Shown: positions 1-12,429 of the stretch, piece after piece
Position numbering within the stretch: position 1 is the first letter of the stretch
Layout: each line of letters opens with the position of its first letter
From: Crambe crambe
Taxonomy: Eukaryota > Porifera > Demospongiae > Poecilosclerida > Crambeidae
Direction of reading: 5' to 3'
Length of the DNA stretch: 64,000 nucleotides
NCBI GenBank assembly: GCA_963924555.1
Contig: OZ004586.1
Coordinates: forward strand, 2,624,501 to 2,688,500
Program-made: the position numbers and the translations under genes
The notes under the pieces: model-generated
The model's input: only the letters and a program-made list of their open reading frames with translations
What the model was told of the DNA's origin: nothing
Database searches by the model: none

Positions 1-331
1 TGACTGCTTACCCTGTATTTTATGCACATTCTTATCATGCAGGAGAATTTTGGAGACTGAAACCCTCAACACGGAAGAGCAGTAAAAGCGTGCATATTCA
101 TGATTTCTTATTCTTCATGTTCTTAATCATCTTAGAACATGGCTTGATTGATTCCTGCAATCTGATTGGTCAGTTAGAGGTAGACTAGTTCACTTATTTA
201 CTGGGAGGTGTCTACATATAGACTTACCTCCTCTCAGGGCATAGGTAAGTCTACATATATTCACCCCGTGCCTGAGGCATGATAGCATTGCTGGGTGACA
301 AAGATTAAAAATGTACAATATAATAGCATCA

Positions 332-571
332 TCAATAGCATATCAAGATGTTAAGAGTACGTTTGTCAGAGTTTTGTTTGTTCATGTTAGCTAATACTTG
401 ATGTGACTGCAGACCATGCCCAGTTTCTGGTTCCATAGCTTGTTCAACAGGTTCTTGGGCCTTGCAAATGCCCCACGCAGAACACCAAGGTTCTTCGAGG
501 CAGCTTGGGTTGCTATCGTAGTCTAGCTCGTCTGTTATGTCTCGGTTGTTCACGTCAAATAGTCTAAGCAT
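332..571 (-). CDS. possible first exon of an unknown gene
   Basis: A true ATG at 571 opens a 79-codon frame on the minus strand. The N-terminal half is hydrophilic and acidic with several Cys and Trp residues, unlike the low-complexity shadow frames nearby. No family is recognised, no signal peptide or membrane segment is visible, and the frame would continue off the left edge only if it is spliced. It may be a real 5' exon or chance. Confidence 0.2.
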   Translation of the reverse strand: MLRLFDVNNRDITDELDYDSNPSCLEEPWCSAWGICKAQEPVEQAMEPETGHGLQSHQVLANMNKQNSDKRTLNILICY

Positions 572-646
572 GGTGAGTCGCCGAGTATTTGAAACTAGCT
601 AGCTAGCTATAGCGCTAGGTTGTCAAGGTTATTGCCATGTTCTAAA

Positions 647-794
647 TTAGTTAGACACCTCGACCAACGGGATCTACCGTCTGTATAAACCCTCAGGCCC
701 CTAGTAGCGCCCTCGCTACGCTCGGGACGCTACACCCCAGGGCCTTCGGGTTTATACAGACGGTAGATCCCTCGGTCTCGTTGTCTAACTATTA
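647..794. mobile_element. 148-bp hairpin MITE
   Basis: Two inverted arms start TTAGTTAGACA and share the core GGGATCTACCGTCTGTATAA, which returns in reverse complement at 750-772. The GC-rich loop contains a smaller palindrome around CGCTACGCTCGGGACGC. No coding capacity. It is a short foldback of a non-autonomous DNA transposon; family not assigned. Confidence 0.75.
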
Positions 795-1431
795 TATATT
801 CTTCATAATAATGGGCCGCGTTATGGCTATGTTCTATATATGAATGTGTAGCATTTTACCCCGACTAGTGCAGTGTGGCATCGGTTTAGCCTCTAGTTCA
901 CTCAGAAAAAAAGCCGCTCTCTTAGTACAGGGACTATACAACAAAGAAATTGAACATAACGCACATGCGTAACAAACGATAATATAGTTGCCATGACTCT
1001 CGAAGCAAAAAGCCATTTCGACCATAGAGATAGAGCAGAATAATATAATCAGCTCTAAGCTAGCTATTACTAGCTAGAACTGTAAGGACAGCGTGTAAAT
1101 TTTGAATGGTAGACCTAAGCTTACTCGAGCTCATAATCTGCCAGTGAGTTGTGCATTATTTAGAAACGAAAGCAGGCTCCCTAGCCTGCCCTAGCCCTAG
1201 CCCTTCTCCCTTCTTTTATCTATGAGCTCAGCTAGTTAGAAGATTTTAATTCAGGCTTGGTTGTGATCCAGGATTGCAATACAAGAGCTATGAAAATTGA
1301 ATTTCATGAAACAAGAACAGCTACAGTTACCTTGCCTCCTTCCCCTACCACTCTACGAACCAGCATAACAATTAATATTAAAAACAGTTATAATAAGGAG
1401 GGGAAAAAAACACTAACTACTTCCTACTGAA
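795..1431. other. AT-rich intergenic stretch
   Basis: No supported gene. A 63-codon minus-strand frame (834-1025) has no recognisable domain and is treated as chance. A TCCC-rich patch lies near 1200. Confidence 0.5.
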
Positions 1432-2179
1432 CAATAATCATAACAAGCAGCTATAATGAGGTATTCATAATAGATGCTCTAATGATCTCCTGTAAAAAGA
1501 ATTCTATTTTTAAAAAAAATAAAAGAAACAAGTAAAGAAAAAAATATTTATACTAATAATGAAGGTGATGTAGGGATGACTAGTTAACTGGTCAAAAAAG
1601 AGTTGGAACAAGAGCTGAATAGATGACTGCAAGGATGAAGTCGAATCCAGGTGCAGTCACTAGTGTGACGTACCCACATTCGACTTCATCCTTGCAGTCA
1701 TCTATTCAGCTCTTGTTCCAACTCTTTTTTGACCAGTTAACTAGTCATCCCTACATCACCTTCATTTATTAGAACAAGTAAAGAAAAAAACATTTATTCT
1801 AAAAATTTTTAAAAAAAATAAAAGAAACAAGTAAAGAAAAAAACTAATAAATGAAACTGGTGATGTAGGGATGACTAGTTAACTGGTCAAAAAAGAGTTG
1901 GAACAAGAGCTGAATAGATGACTGCAAGGATGAAGTCGAATGTGGGTACGTCACACTAGTGACTGCACCTGGATTCGACTTCATCCTTGCAGTCATCTAT
2001 TCAGCTCTTGTTCCAACTCTTTTTTGACCAGTTAACTAGTCATCCCTACATCACCTTCATTTATTAGTTTTTTTCTTTACTTGTTTCTTTTATTTTTTTA
2101 AAAAATAGAATTCTTTTTGCAGGAGGTCATTAGAGCATCTATTATGAATACCTCATTATAGCTGCTTGTTATGATTATT
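1432..2179. mobile_element. nested palindrome: two opposed hairpins inside a larger foldback
   Basis: The outer arms (1432-1558 and about 2066-2179) are inverted copies sharing GCAGCTATAATGAGGTATTC and the AAAATAAAAGAAACAAGTAAAG stretch. Inside are two hairpins with arms of about 86 bp (1561-1646 / 1678-1763, and about 1857-2063). The 31-nt loop of the second (from 1942) is the exact reverse complement of the first (1647-1677). The whole 748 bp is therefore palindromic about position 1805. No ORF. It looks like a head-to-head pair of one hairpin element. Confidence 0.85.
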
Positions 2180-2329
2180 CGACCAGTACTACAGCAATCT
2201 AGAATAGAAGTAACAGTTGATGTGCAGTTTTTGGACTCACCCTAGAATTCACTCAATAAGCTATTTGAGATTTGTTTGTGATTAATATAATATATAGCTA
2301 CTGAACCTTATAGAAGATCATTTTTGTGC

Positions 2330-3643
2330 CTCAGAACTATGAAGACCTAGAAAAGTCAGAGGATATCCTCCAGTCAACTACAGGTATGATGAAGAGTGTT
2401 AACATAAGTCTATAGTACATACATTGGGTGAATAGTATTATTAAAAGGCTCAATCCTATACCAGTGATGAGCATTTTTTTTTATATTTTAGTTGCTATCT
2501 ACAACTTAATGTAGCTAGCAATAAAATAGAAGGTATGTACTACCTTAGAGCCACATACTATAATACATAACCCTATAGAGCTAGGATAGTTCAGCTATAA
2601 GATTCACTTCTGTTGTCAGTATCAAAATGAAGTGACCATCCAGCTTTTGTACCTGGTGATAGACTAACTATTGTGTCTCTCATTGTAGAACCAGCAATTC
2701 TGAAAATACAGAGTACCATGAATTACGAAGACGACGACATAGGGAACCACACCTCAATTTGTATTAACAATAAAAACATTGTCGTAGAAGTAAGCAACAG
2801 TTCATCCTCTCTGCATGTATAAGTCATACAAAGTTGGCAAGTGCAAGAGAGGAGTTTGGAATGGTTGAGTGGAAGCACAGGAATAAGATACGGAATGGTC
2901 AAAGCACCAAAGATTGCTCTGACTAACAAAGGTTATGTAGTGGAGGTTGATGAAGAATCCGATGGTGTCATTTCATGTCGTGTTGGCATGGTGCATGTTA
3001 GTAACGTAATGCTTTGGACTGAGAGCATAAAACTCACTTCAGGATCTAAGCCGTCTTTGTGTCTCTGCTATAAAACTGTCGTTTTTGCTTTCCAGAGAGG
3101 AAGCGAAGCATTCTATTAAATCGGAACACTAGATTATGAGAGCAAGTCGACTTCATGGTCGAGCCAAGAACACAGATTTCTTGTCGGAGTGTCAGATCTA
3201 GCCATTGCTGGCAATATAGATTCAACAGTGGCTGTTGTTTACATGAAGCCTTTAGTGACTGCCATGATATCACCTTTGTACACAACAGTGGGCACACTTC
3301 AAAAGCAGGAACAGAGAATTCTGTTTTCTTCTGTTAAGACACTATCACAGAGTTTTTCAGTTGGATTTTCTCCCTCTGTCATAAAGACATTGTGGTACTC
3401 TCTACCCATCAGAAGTCTATGATTCAAAAGAAAATCAAATGCAAGATTGGTTTGATCAAGCAACTTGCTAAAACCAATTCATTCATCGTCAAGTGGTCGA
3501 CTGGTGAAGATATGTTCAATTTAGGGGGCGAAAAGGCAGCAGTGGCAATGAATGATAAGGGAATTGTGTTGATCAGTTATACAGAGAAAGGACAGTACTT
3601 CAGTCATGTAGCTGTGTTTAGTCCACATGAACAGACTGATTGA
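2330..3643 (+). pseudogene. beta-propeller-like 'VVEV' repeat protein, degraded
   Basis: A short exon ending at about 2384 (donor GTATGA) joins an exon from about 2689. Reading on from there gives a repeated motif of the type P-x-I-A-L-x-N-x-G-x-V-V-E-V followed by a W/G/Y-rich strand, at about 2745-2815 and 2895-2960. This resembles a repeat family known from bacterial and marine-invertebrate lectin-like propellers; that assignment is from memory and uncertain. The frame is broken by TAA near 2819 and TAA at 3117-3119, after which the same frame resumes to 3422. A frameshift near 3400 then moves it to the frame that ends at 3643. At least three lesions point to a pseudogene. Confidence 0.5.
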
Positions 3644-3894
3644 TCAGTAGCTTCTATAGCTACATATGACATACATAATAGCTAGACAGATTTCTATTCA
3701 TTGTGTTGATTAAAAAAACAACAACAGCAAAAAAACAATTTTATTCAAGCATTTTTCCATTCATTGTGTTGATTTCATTATTATTGAAGCAATAATTATA
3801 GCTAAAAAGCTGCTCATAACCATTTTGATTGATCAGTGCTGGAATGAATCAATTGTTGCTGCGGGACATCTTAAAATTCAGAAATCTAGTCTTA

Positions 3895-4055
3895 AACTGG
3901 GGGGTTATCTGGGGGGTTATCTGTGGATATCTGGGGGTTATCTGGGGGTTATCTGAGGGTTATCTGGGGGTATCTGGGGTTATCTGGGGGTTGTCTGGGG
4001 GGTATCTGGGGGTTATCTGGGGGTATCTGGGAGTTATCTGGGGGTTATCTGGGGG
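3895..4055. repeat. GGTTATCTGG minisatellite
   Basis: About 15 head-to-tail units of 9-11 bp (TTATCTGGGGG and variants). The unit length is not a multiple of three throughout, so the G-Y-L-G-V-I-W frame across it is a by-product. The strand is G-rich, with runs of four to six G. Confidence 0.9.
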
Positions 4056-4159
4056 ATTATTTTAATGACAATTTCTGAGTGATTCTTGTGGAATTTTCAG
4101 ATGATTGCAATGGTGTTTGTACTGGACTGAGCATGCTCATACTAGTAATTACACCATAT

Positions 4160-4265
4160 AGTGCACACTGTAAAATGAAAGTGTGTACTGCACACTAAAT
4201 TGTCCCAATACACACACAGTGTGTGTATTGGGACACAGTAGCTAAGCACTTTGTGTATTCTGTGA
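4160..4265. repeat. short palindromic element (CACTGTAAAA family)
   Basis: The centre is TGTCCCAATACACACAC followed by its reverse complement GTGTGTGTATTGGGACA; the arms carry GTGTGTACTGCACAC. The same palindrome occurs at 33495-33615 inside an intron of copy A, where copy B has the empty site. It is therefore mobile. Confidence 0.75.
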
Positions 4266-4670
4266 TCACTAGTCAGTGTGCATTAATCTTGAGCTGTATA
4301 ATTATAAAGTGTTGGGGATAACAAAGTATTAATATTAACACCCTGCCATTGGGAAAGCAGTTACGTAGCTGTATTATAGTCAATTAACAAGAGCAATAGA
4401 ACATTATTTGTCAATTCTTATTGAATGCACCGTCCCTGAGAAATCAATAACATCATAATATTAGCTACAGTGCAATGAATTATTTGGATAACTTTATTCG
4501 GCTAGCTATATAAGTGAATTAGCTATAGCTAGTCCATCAGATAATTAGCTACATCAATGCTAATGATAAACTTCAGCCTGCTGGCTATAAAAAAATTGAG
4601 CTATAGCTAGCTAGCTGATATCTGTACATCACTGCACACTGTACTGAGGAGTGATTTTTTTTTTTTAACT

Positions 4671-6840
4671 ATGAAAAAAATTTTCGTGAATTTTTTCATT
4701 GCTAGTTTCTTCACTCTTCTGCATGGAAGAGAAAAGTCTACAATGCAAATCTTGGCATTAGTGCCAATGACTCAAGAGAGTGGAGGAGATGCAGCATACG
4801 GCCACTGTAACTCCTCACCAACTGAAAAGTGGGAGAAGGGATGGGAGATGATTGTCGGTGCCGAGGTAGCTATCAATACTATTAATAGTGATCCTACTGT
4901 CCTCCGAGATACCATTTTAAGATTAGTCACTGTCGATATTAACTCGTGCACAGCTCTTGATGGTTTGGTCAGTTTTGTTGGAATTGTCACAGATGAAGAA
5001 ACTAACAGCAATGTTGCTATGATTGGGGTGCACACTTCAGCAGAAACTGCTCTGTTTTCTCCGCTGGCTACTAATTTAAAGATTGACTTGCAGTTTTCCA
5101 TATCAATGTCCCCTAAGACATTCGATGATCAGAGATATCCACAGCAAGTTCATATGGTTCAGTCTGCATCAATTTTAGCTAAAGCTTTGTTTGAACTGAT
5201 GGAATTTTATGAGTGGACCGTACTCTCCATCGTTGCTTCTAATTCTGATGCATTTTACATTGAAATATCTGAAGATATCCATAGACTATCCAAGCAATAC
5301 TCAAATATAGTAGTGGTGAATTCCATAAATTTTGATATCTCTAATGATCAGATTTTCACTTCATTGAGATCAAATTTAATAGTGGTATCCATGGGGATAT
5401 CAGATGTGGTTAACTTGATTTGCTCTGCCTATTCTAAAAACCTCACTTGGCCAAGATATGCCTGGGTTATACTCAGTCACAGTATGGATGACTTTGAAAA
5501 ACAAACTGAGAACTGTTTGAGTTGTTCTCTGAAGGAAGCAACCGAAGGAATCGTCTTCATCCAACAGCATCTGACAGTAAGTGATCAAGATATGAAGTTA
5601 ATATCTGGAGTCACGTATCGAGAATTATCCCAGATCTTTGAAGAATATGCAATCAGAGTCAATCCCTATGCCAATGTACTTTATGATTCAGTCTGGACGA
5701 TAGCCCTGGCACTGAATTCAAGCATGCAGGGAAATGACACTGACATAAGTACTATTGTGAACAATATACGTAGACTATTATGGAGCAAGTGGACATGTGA
5801 CGTTTGCGGACAATGAAAGAAAAGGTTTAAGGATTGATATCCTGCAAATGAAAAATACAAGCACCATATCAGTTGGATATTTTATAAACGGTAATCTTAC
5901 CATAAACAGTGACCATTTCATTGGGAATTTTGATCAAATCGATTACATCCAAAGCACTGTTTATCAAAAGCTACCAGTGGCTTATGTAATAGTTCATTAT
6001 TGCAATGTTGCAATTTGTACCATCTTTACCACAGTAATACTACTTCTGTATTTGTATTTCAAAGATGAAGCCGTAATAAAAGCAACTAGTACTCTCCTGA
6101 GTATGATGATATTTGTGAGTTGCTATCTTGTCTTCTTCTTTCTCCTAATTTCAAACCTTACCTTCTTGCCATACAATCAGAATTTATCAGATGGCATCAA
6201 GAACTTCACGTGTATAGTTCGTCTCTGGTTGAATGGCTTGGCTGTCCCGTCAAATATAATATTTTCAACACTTATAGTTAAAACGATACGAGTGTATCGC
6301 ATATTCAGATTGACGCATAATATTATGGGGAATAAATTTCATTCCAATTTGATGATGTACACAGAGATATTCATACTCATGGTACCTGTTTTGGTCATAC
6401 TCACACTGTGGTCAGCGATTGACACTTATAGTTTTAAGATCACCCATTATATTCGTGATACTGCATTAAGAAAAACTGTCGTGGTGGAGCAGTGTGACAG
6501 TGATTATTTAATAATTTGGTTGGTCCTGCTCCTCCTATATTTAATAATACTGATGGTTTCTTTAGTTGTTGTTGCTGTTAAAACAAGGAAAATACGATAT
6601 GAAAACTTTAAAGACACCAAAAAGTTCAATGCGCTGATCTTTACACTTATCCTGACATACTCACTTACGCTTTCCTACTGGTTCACTCTGCGTAGTGTTC
6701 AAGATACTGATCTCGTTCTGGAACAGGCTGTGTTGCAGTTTGGACACATTCTGTCCATATACGAGTTGATGGGTTTCCTATTTGTGCCCAAGATATATCC
6801 CCTCATCAAGGAAAAATGGTTTAAAAGAGTGCACACCTGA
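4671..6840 (+). CDS. class C GPCR, GABA-B-receptor-like, one frameshift
   Basis: A single-exon receptor of about 720 residues. Residues 1-20 are a hydrophobic signal peptide starting at the ATG after a poly-T tract. An ANF-receptor / Venus-flytrap domain follows to about residue 380 (HMVQSASILAKALFELM, LYDSVWTIALALN). The second part (frame from about 5779 to 6840) has the GASGHVTF junction motif, seven hydrophobic segments and the N-F-K-D-T-K-K-F-N intracellular motif typical of GABA-B-type receptors. The two halves are in different frames. The shift lies at about 5770-5781, and the overlap is too short for an intron. It is either a polymorphic or sequencing 1-nt error or an inactivating lesion. 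The ligand cannot be predicted. The last third is duplicated at 35881-36237. Confidence 0.85.
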
Positions 6841-7540
6841 GAGGAATTGAGACACAAGTATTTCCCCCCAAGTTTATGTCAGACAACGTCATCATTGAAC
6901 ATAGCTAATGCGTAGCTATATAGCTAATTTTTTTAGTGTGTGATTTTCAATAAGTACATATTTAATAGTCACATGCCAATAGCTATGAACATGTAGTGTC
7001 CATAGTTGCATTGTATTTGTATGTAGTGTGAGTGTTATGAATCATGATAAGGCAATACAGTATAGAACCCTCTGAAATAAAATAAAAAGAGACACTCTAG
7101 CTAGGGGACAGCCATTCTGTCCCAGCCTCATAGGGAGGATGTGCTCTCTTTGAAGAGTAAAAATGTATAAACACCAAGAATTATAGCTAGACACACAACA
7201 GATATAAGAGAGGAGAACTCACATGGTTTAGCTAAGTTAGTCTGATCAGGGAAATTAGCAGGTGAAGTGAACTTATGAGTACCACCAGTAAGGTTAGAAG
7301 ATACAGGACAAGGAGCTAGTTAATTATAATTATGAAATGATCAAACATTCCTGTGACACACAATGATTACTAGCTGGCTGTATTTTCTTCTGTCATGGTC
7401 TCGCTAGACAGCACACACACACACACACACAACTTTATTTTCTTTTTTATTTTCTCTTAAATGCCAAACACACACACACTCTGAGAGGTTGTATATTGTG
7501 TCCTCTTCTGGGAGGGAGGGTCCCTTATAGGCAGAACAAT
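6841..7540. other. 3' flank of the GPCR, part of a segmental duplication
   Basis: No gene. The sequence is matched closely by 36238-36960, including GACACTCTAG, GGGGACAGCCATTCTGTCCC and TCACATGGTTTAGCTAAGT, with small indels. It includes CA/GT microsatellites at about 7411-7430. Confidence 0.7.
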
Positions 7541-8108
7541 GGGGGCCAGGGGCTAAGTGAATTAAATGCAACTCTGAATTCCATGACAGACTTCATCACA
7601 CTGCAGTTGGTAGCTGGTATGTGTGTATGTATGTGTGTGTGTGCGTGTGTGTGTGAAGGATATGGTTTATAGCTACAGCTAACGAGAATATGTGCAGTAG
7701 GAGAGATATCCATTGCTGTTGCTGTTATACTCATTTTATCTTGACTGTCTTACACTCCACTGGTATCTTTCTCATCATTACCTATTCTGTCTACCATTGC
7801 CATGAGACAGCAGTTAGAGCAATCTCTGTACCTACGTACATAGCTACTGTATGTATTATCCCTTTGAACTTTTAGGAAAGGAATGAACCCCCTGAAAATG
7901 TTCATTACGAAACTGTTACCTCTAAGTAAGTCTTCAGTATTATATAGCTAGCTATGTGAATGTATGTACAAAAATTTAAAGCTGACAGTTTTCACCATAA
8001 CTACGTATATCGTTGTATATTCTATTCAGAGAGGGCTTGCTGATAGAAATGGACATCAGTGTGGCATATGGACATGTAATAACATTGACAGAAATTTCTT
8101 CTGATTAA
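7541..8108 (+). pseudogene. remnant of an FN3-TM receptor with a tyrosine-motif tail
   Basis: 7541-7617 matches the end of an FN3 exon of the array (ALSEFNATLNS-like, then donor GTATGT). About 7726-7800 encodes a hydrophobic segment (ILTVLHSTGIFLIITYSVYH) that can span a membrane. Two further exons, 7876-7925 and 8040-8108, join in phase to a tail with HYETV and, 16 residues after YETV, the ITIM-like VAYGHV, ending at TAA 8106-8108. Most of the ectodomain is missing, so I call it a remnant. A second copy is at 37872-38281. Confidence 0.5.
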
Positions 8109-8594
8109 GTATACGATAACACCAGTAGCCAGCCATGAAAATACTTGCTTTTTATAAAGCTATAGAATGCAATTGTATGTTCTAGCTACTAAATATTCAT
8201 GCATTTTTTAGACGATTTTTAAAGAGACATATTTAGCTACAATCACAATTAATGAATCATAATTATTGGGAATTTGAGTCCCTGTATAGCTTAACTCTAA
8301 TAACTTGAAGATGAGTGAGCTGGCTAAACATTATATAAACAATTGCTGGTGTATTAAGTTAACCAAAATTTCACAAAAACATATTTACTTTCAATATAAA
8401 ATTTCCCCAGCTAGTTATGTGCAGTATTGGAGTTTCATTGGATCACAATCATTTACGTAGCTCGGTGGAGCTTGATTAACTAGTTTAAGTAGCTATTCAT
8501 GATTTCATTCTGATGAATTGGACAAGTTTCATGTAGCCACAGAATTTAGCTACAGCTAGAACTAAAAAAAGCTTTCTTCTATTCAGTCACTATC
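8109..8594. other. spacer upstream of copy A
   Basis: AT-rich, no gene. It is matched by 38290-38720 upstream of copy B. GACAAGTTTCATGTAGCCAC, about 60 bp before the start codon, is also present before copies B and C and is a candidate shared promoter block. Confidence 0.4.
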
Positions 8595-11500
8595 ATGTTA
8601 TTTCTTATGTTTCTTACTTGTACTCTCACAACAGCAAGAAGTCAGAGTGAGTTACTTTGAAAATTCATGATATGTACTAGTTACTATATGTAATATTAGC
8701 TATAACTACTGAGGGACTAGCTACATATCTCATGCATGCATGCCAACTGGAAATGCCAAATATTTGATTAGCAATGCAGCAATGATTAAGCATGTGCTTA
8801 GCTGTTCTATAGCAGTTAATGGACAAACATAGCTAGCTAGTTTGCTTAGCTAGCTAAAGATGATAAAGTGTTTTTGTTATTAAATTGTGTGAAGACTTCA
8901 TGGCTAGACAGACTGGAATAGAGAGAGTGAGACTCTCTTGGACATCAAGAACATCCTTTCACGATATTAGAATTGATGGATACCAAATATCAATTGGAAC
9001 AGAAATCATCAATGATAGAATACCAACTGAAGAAAGTTTCAGGGAAATACAGCAGCATCCTGGGGTGGTTAAATATAGACTGTTTGGATATCAGCTAGGA
9101 ATGATCAATGTTGACTTTATATTGGAAGAGGTGAATGCAACTGTGAGAAGTGAGGAATCATAACTAGCTAGATATACACTGGCTAATCCATTCATGTTAA
9201 TTCAAATAGATTTCAGGGCACCAATAAACATCATGTCCTCGTCACTGACTGCCACATCTGTTACCATATCCTGGACCCAGCCTCCATTCAGTCTCCCAAT
9301 GGATGAGTATAGAGTAGAACTGAGACGAGTAACTGGAGAGAGACAGTTAATGTGCTCCTCTTTTCAAGACAAAAAGATCATGGTGACTACTGGTACTTCC
9401 ACAGTGCTCACTAACCTACAGGAATTCAGTATTTACAATGTAACAATCACTGCTGTACTAAGTGAATTCGATGCAACTCTTAATTCCACGACAGACTTTA
9501 TCACACTGCAGGTGGTAGCTGGTATGTGTGACTCTTATGACTCTCATATTATGTTTATAATCATTATAGTATTACATTGCTTGTAGCCCCTACTGCTTCA
9601 CCAAGCTTCATTGCAATCAATGCCACCTCCAGAAGTGTTAGTGTGTCCTGGACAGAAATTGAATGTATTGAACGCAATGGTCCAATCACTAACTACACAG
9701 TGGAATTCCAAGAAGTGGAAGGGGATCTGATCCCTGGTGTGGTGGTGAATAGGACCTTCACAGCTAGTGGACTCATTCCTTATAGCTAGCTAATTATCAT
9801 ATTAATTTCAATTAATGTATAGCTCCTGGTCCTGTGTCTAACCTTGCTGGTACTCCAAAGTTCACTTCCATTGTACTCACTTGGAGTCCTCCTCAAGAAC
9901 CTAATGGAGTCATCATCAGTTATGAAGCCTCTTATGAAGCCAATGGCAACAATACTGTCAGAGTCAACACCTCAGACTTGAGCACTACATTCACTATCTC
10001 ATCATTGACTCCACAGACAAGAGTCTCTGCTATCACAGTCACTGCTTACACAATAGCAGGTCGAGGAGAACCTGCTAATTTGCCTGATCAGACTACCCTT
10101 GAAGCACCAGGCGAGTCAATATATCAGAATCATCATTAGCTATTATTCTTCAATCTTCTTTCCATAGTCATGGTGATGAATGTACAGGTGGAGTCTGTGT
10201 CTGATTCCTCAGTCAGAGTTTCCTGGGAGATTATTAACAACCCTATGATTATAAACTACACAATTTATTACTTCCTTAATATGACAAAGCATTATGAGGC
10301 AGAGGTCAATGAATCCATCATTGTTCCCAGCTCTGTGAACTCAGTTGTGATTGAAAATTTAACTGAATCACGTGTCATAGATTACCAGTTTCAGGTAGCT
10401 GCTACAGCTGAAACAACTAATGGAGAAGTTATTATGGGGGAAAGGTCAGATGCAATAAGATCAATTATGCTTCCTACTACTGCATTATTTGAGAGTAAGC
10501 CACATTAGTTAATGGATTCTCAACTATCTCATTTTTATTATTCATTATACGTAGCTACCGATCACACACCTCTAGAGCGAACTGGACAGATAATTGGTGT
10601 TATTATTTTAATTATTATTGCTCTTCTTCTGGTTGTGGTTGGAATTTTTCGTGGTTTCAGGCTGAAGAGGTATGGAGTCATTATTGCTGCATGTACGTGC
10701 GTATATAGCTATGTATAACTGTACATAATACATCACATTAATGCAGGAAAATGAACAAAATATATGATGATAAGAATGGTTTAGCAAGCAATTCCAGGCC
10801 ACCTGATTCACTGGCTATGATGGAGGAATATGCAGGTTTATCAATAGCAGCAGCTGCTATAAAAATTTCCCAATAAGCTAGTATGCTTTTCAAAATTACT
10901 TACCCATATAGCTAATAATATTATTAAAGTTGGCAAACACACCCACCAGAAGTACTGTATAGAGCCACTGGCTCCTCCAAAATGTTGGTTCATAATAATT
11001 CAACCTTTAGAATTTCGTGTGATAATGTTTGTGTACATACAGTCATATCTATGTAATTATAGAAGCATTTTGACTGAACTTGAATTCAATTTCTATAGAT
11101 TTGTGTATCTTTCTTACAATTTCAGGTCCTGTGATTGTGAATTTTCCTGTGGATAAGCATCCAACTGAAGGTGAAAGTGTAATATTCAAGATTGCAGTGA
11201 GTGGGAATCCTGAGCCTACCCTTACCTGGTACCACAAAGGGATTGAGCTGAAGTCTGACTATGCAGTGGAGATTCAACCAAGTGGTGTTCTCTCCATAGT
11301 GTCCGCTGAGCTCAAACACAGTGGAGTCTACAAGTTACAGGCCAGGAACCCAAGTGGTACAGCTGAAAGAGAAGTAAAACTTATCGTGAAGCCAGATAAT
11401 AAAGAAATTAATCCTATTCAAAAGGAAGCAATCAAATTGGTGCTTATTCCAGTGACAGACTTTGGAGAGTATGTGGCAGTGAATCATTCCCACTCTGACG

Positions 11501-12302
11501 CAGGATTCAGGAATCAGTATGAGATAGCCGCATACATATGTTGTTATTGTACTTGAATCAAAATGTGTTTGTAGAGTCTTGACAGTGGTGATGAGTATCC
11601 TAAAACAATTGGATTGCTCAAGGAAAACAAAAAATTGAATCGATTTGCAAACATCACTGTGTGTGAGTGAGACATACATGATAATTATTATGGAGTAGAG
11701 AGTAGAACTATTTGATTCTTCAATTCTCCTACAGATGATCATAATCGCATTGTGCTCAATGCTATTCAGGCTATGATGGTTGTCAGGGAGGGTTCATCAA
11801 TGCATGCCATATTGAAGTGAGTCATATGTACAAGAGTATTTACGAATTGTACTGATAAATTTTGCATAGGGATACTCACATTCATTGCAACACAAGGTAA
11901 AAAAAGATTCACGTATCACTCGAGATTTTTTATGAAGGTCCTAAAAACTACATGCTTGTTGACTTTTGGCAACTAATTTGGCAAGAGAGACCCCCAACTA
12001 TTGTCATGGTAACCAACATCAGGGAAGGCAATAAGGTCAAATGTGAGCAGTACTGGCCAGACAGTGGGAGCAAGAATTACGGTCCCTTCAAAGTCACCAT
12101 TACTGATTGCCAAGTGTTGGCTGATTATTGTATCCGAACTCTGCAAGTCATTGTTAGTGAAGCCTTGTACATTATAATGTAGTTAAATCTACGTACCCAT
12201 TCTCATTCAATCATATGTTAGAAGGCAGTTCTGCAAGTCGTCCTTGGAAACTGAAGCAGTTTCACTTCACATCCTGGCCTGATCATGGAGTGCCTGAATT
12301 AT
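8595..12302 (+). pseudogene. receptor tyrosine phosphatase copy A, 5' part
   Basis: Exons by homology with copy C: signal peptide 8595-8646; FN3-like exons 8895-9149, 9210-9521, 9597-9786 (truncated, stop), 9823-10110 (GC donor) and 10168-10494; TM 10555-10669; juxtamembrane 10747-10835; Ig-like 11126-11523; PTP D1 begins 11575-11662, 11735-11816, about 11869-11895 and 11938-12144. Lesions seen against B and C: the third FN3-like exon has lost its 3' half; the donor after the Ig exon is AT instead of GT (11524); one base is missing near 11767 (ATTCAGG versus ATTCCAGG); about 10 bp are missing near 11880; the acceptor at about 12219 is TG instead of AG. D1 is then cut at about 12300 by the large insertion. 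It continues at 31802. Not functional. Confidence 0.85.
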
Positions 12303-12429
12303 TAGTGACCGGTGTAGTAGTGAAATGGGGCCCCCCGTGATATGGGGCCCCCCATCCCCAAATCACTAGAGATTTAGGGCTGGGGGGGCCCCATACAACT
12401 AGGGTTATGGGGACCCCGTAGTCCCCATA

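Noticed and set aside
3829..4065. 78-residue frame rich in GYLGVIWG
   Set aside because: It is the translation of the GGTTATCTGG minisatellite. Unit lengths vary out of frame, and there is no start context or homology.
5757..5773. A 17-nt GT...AG 'mini-intron' to repair the GPCR frame
   Set aside because: Far too short to splice, and removing it leaves the wrong frame for the 7TM part.
7411..7660. CA/GT runs as a CRISPR-like or regulatory array
   Set aside because: Simple dinucleotide microsatellites without spacers; expected in animal DNA.
11335..11742. Long minus-strand frame opposite the Ig and D1 exons of copy A (also 39867-40340)
   Set aside because: It is antisense shadow of real exons, crosses introns, and differs between copies as expected from the sense constraint.
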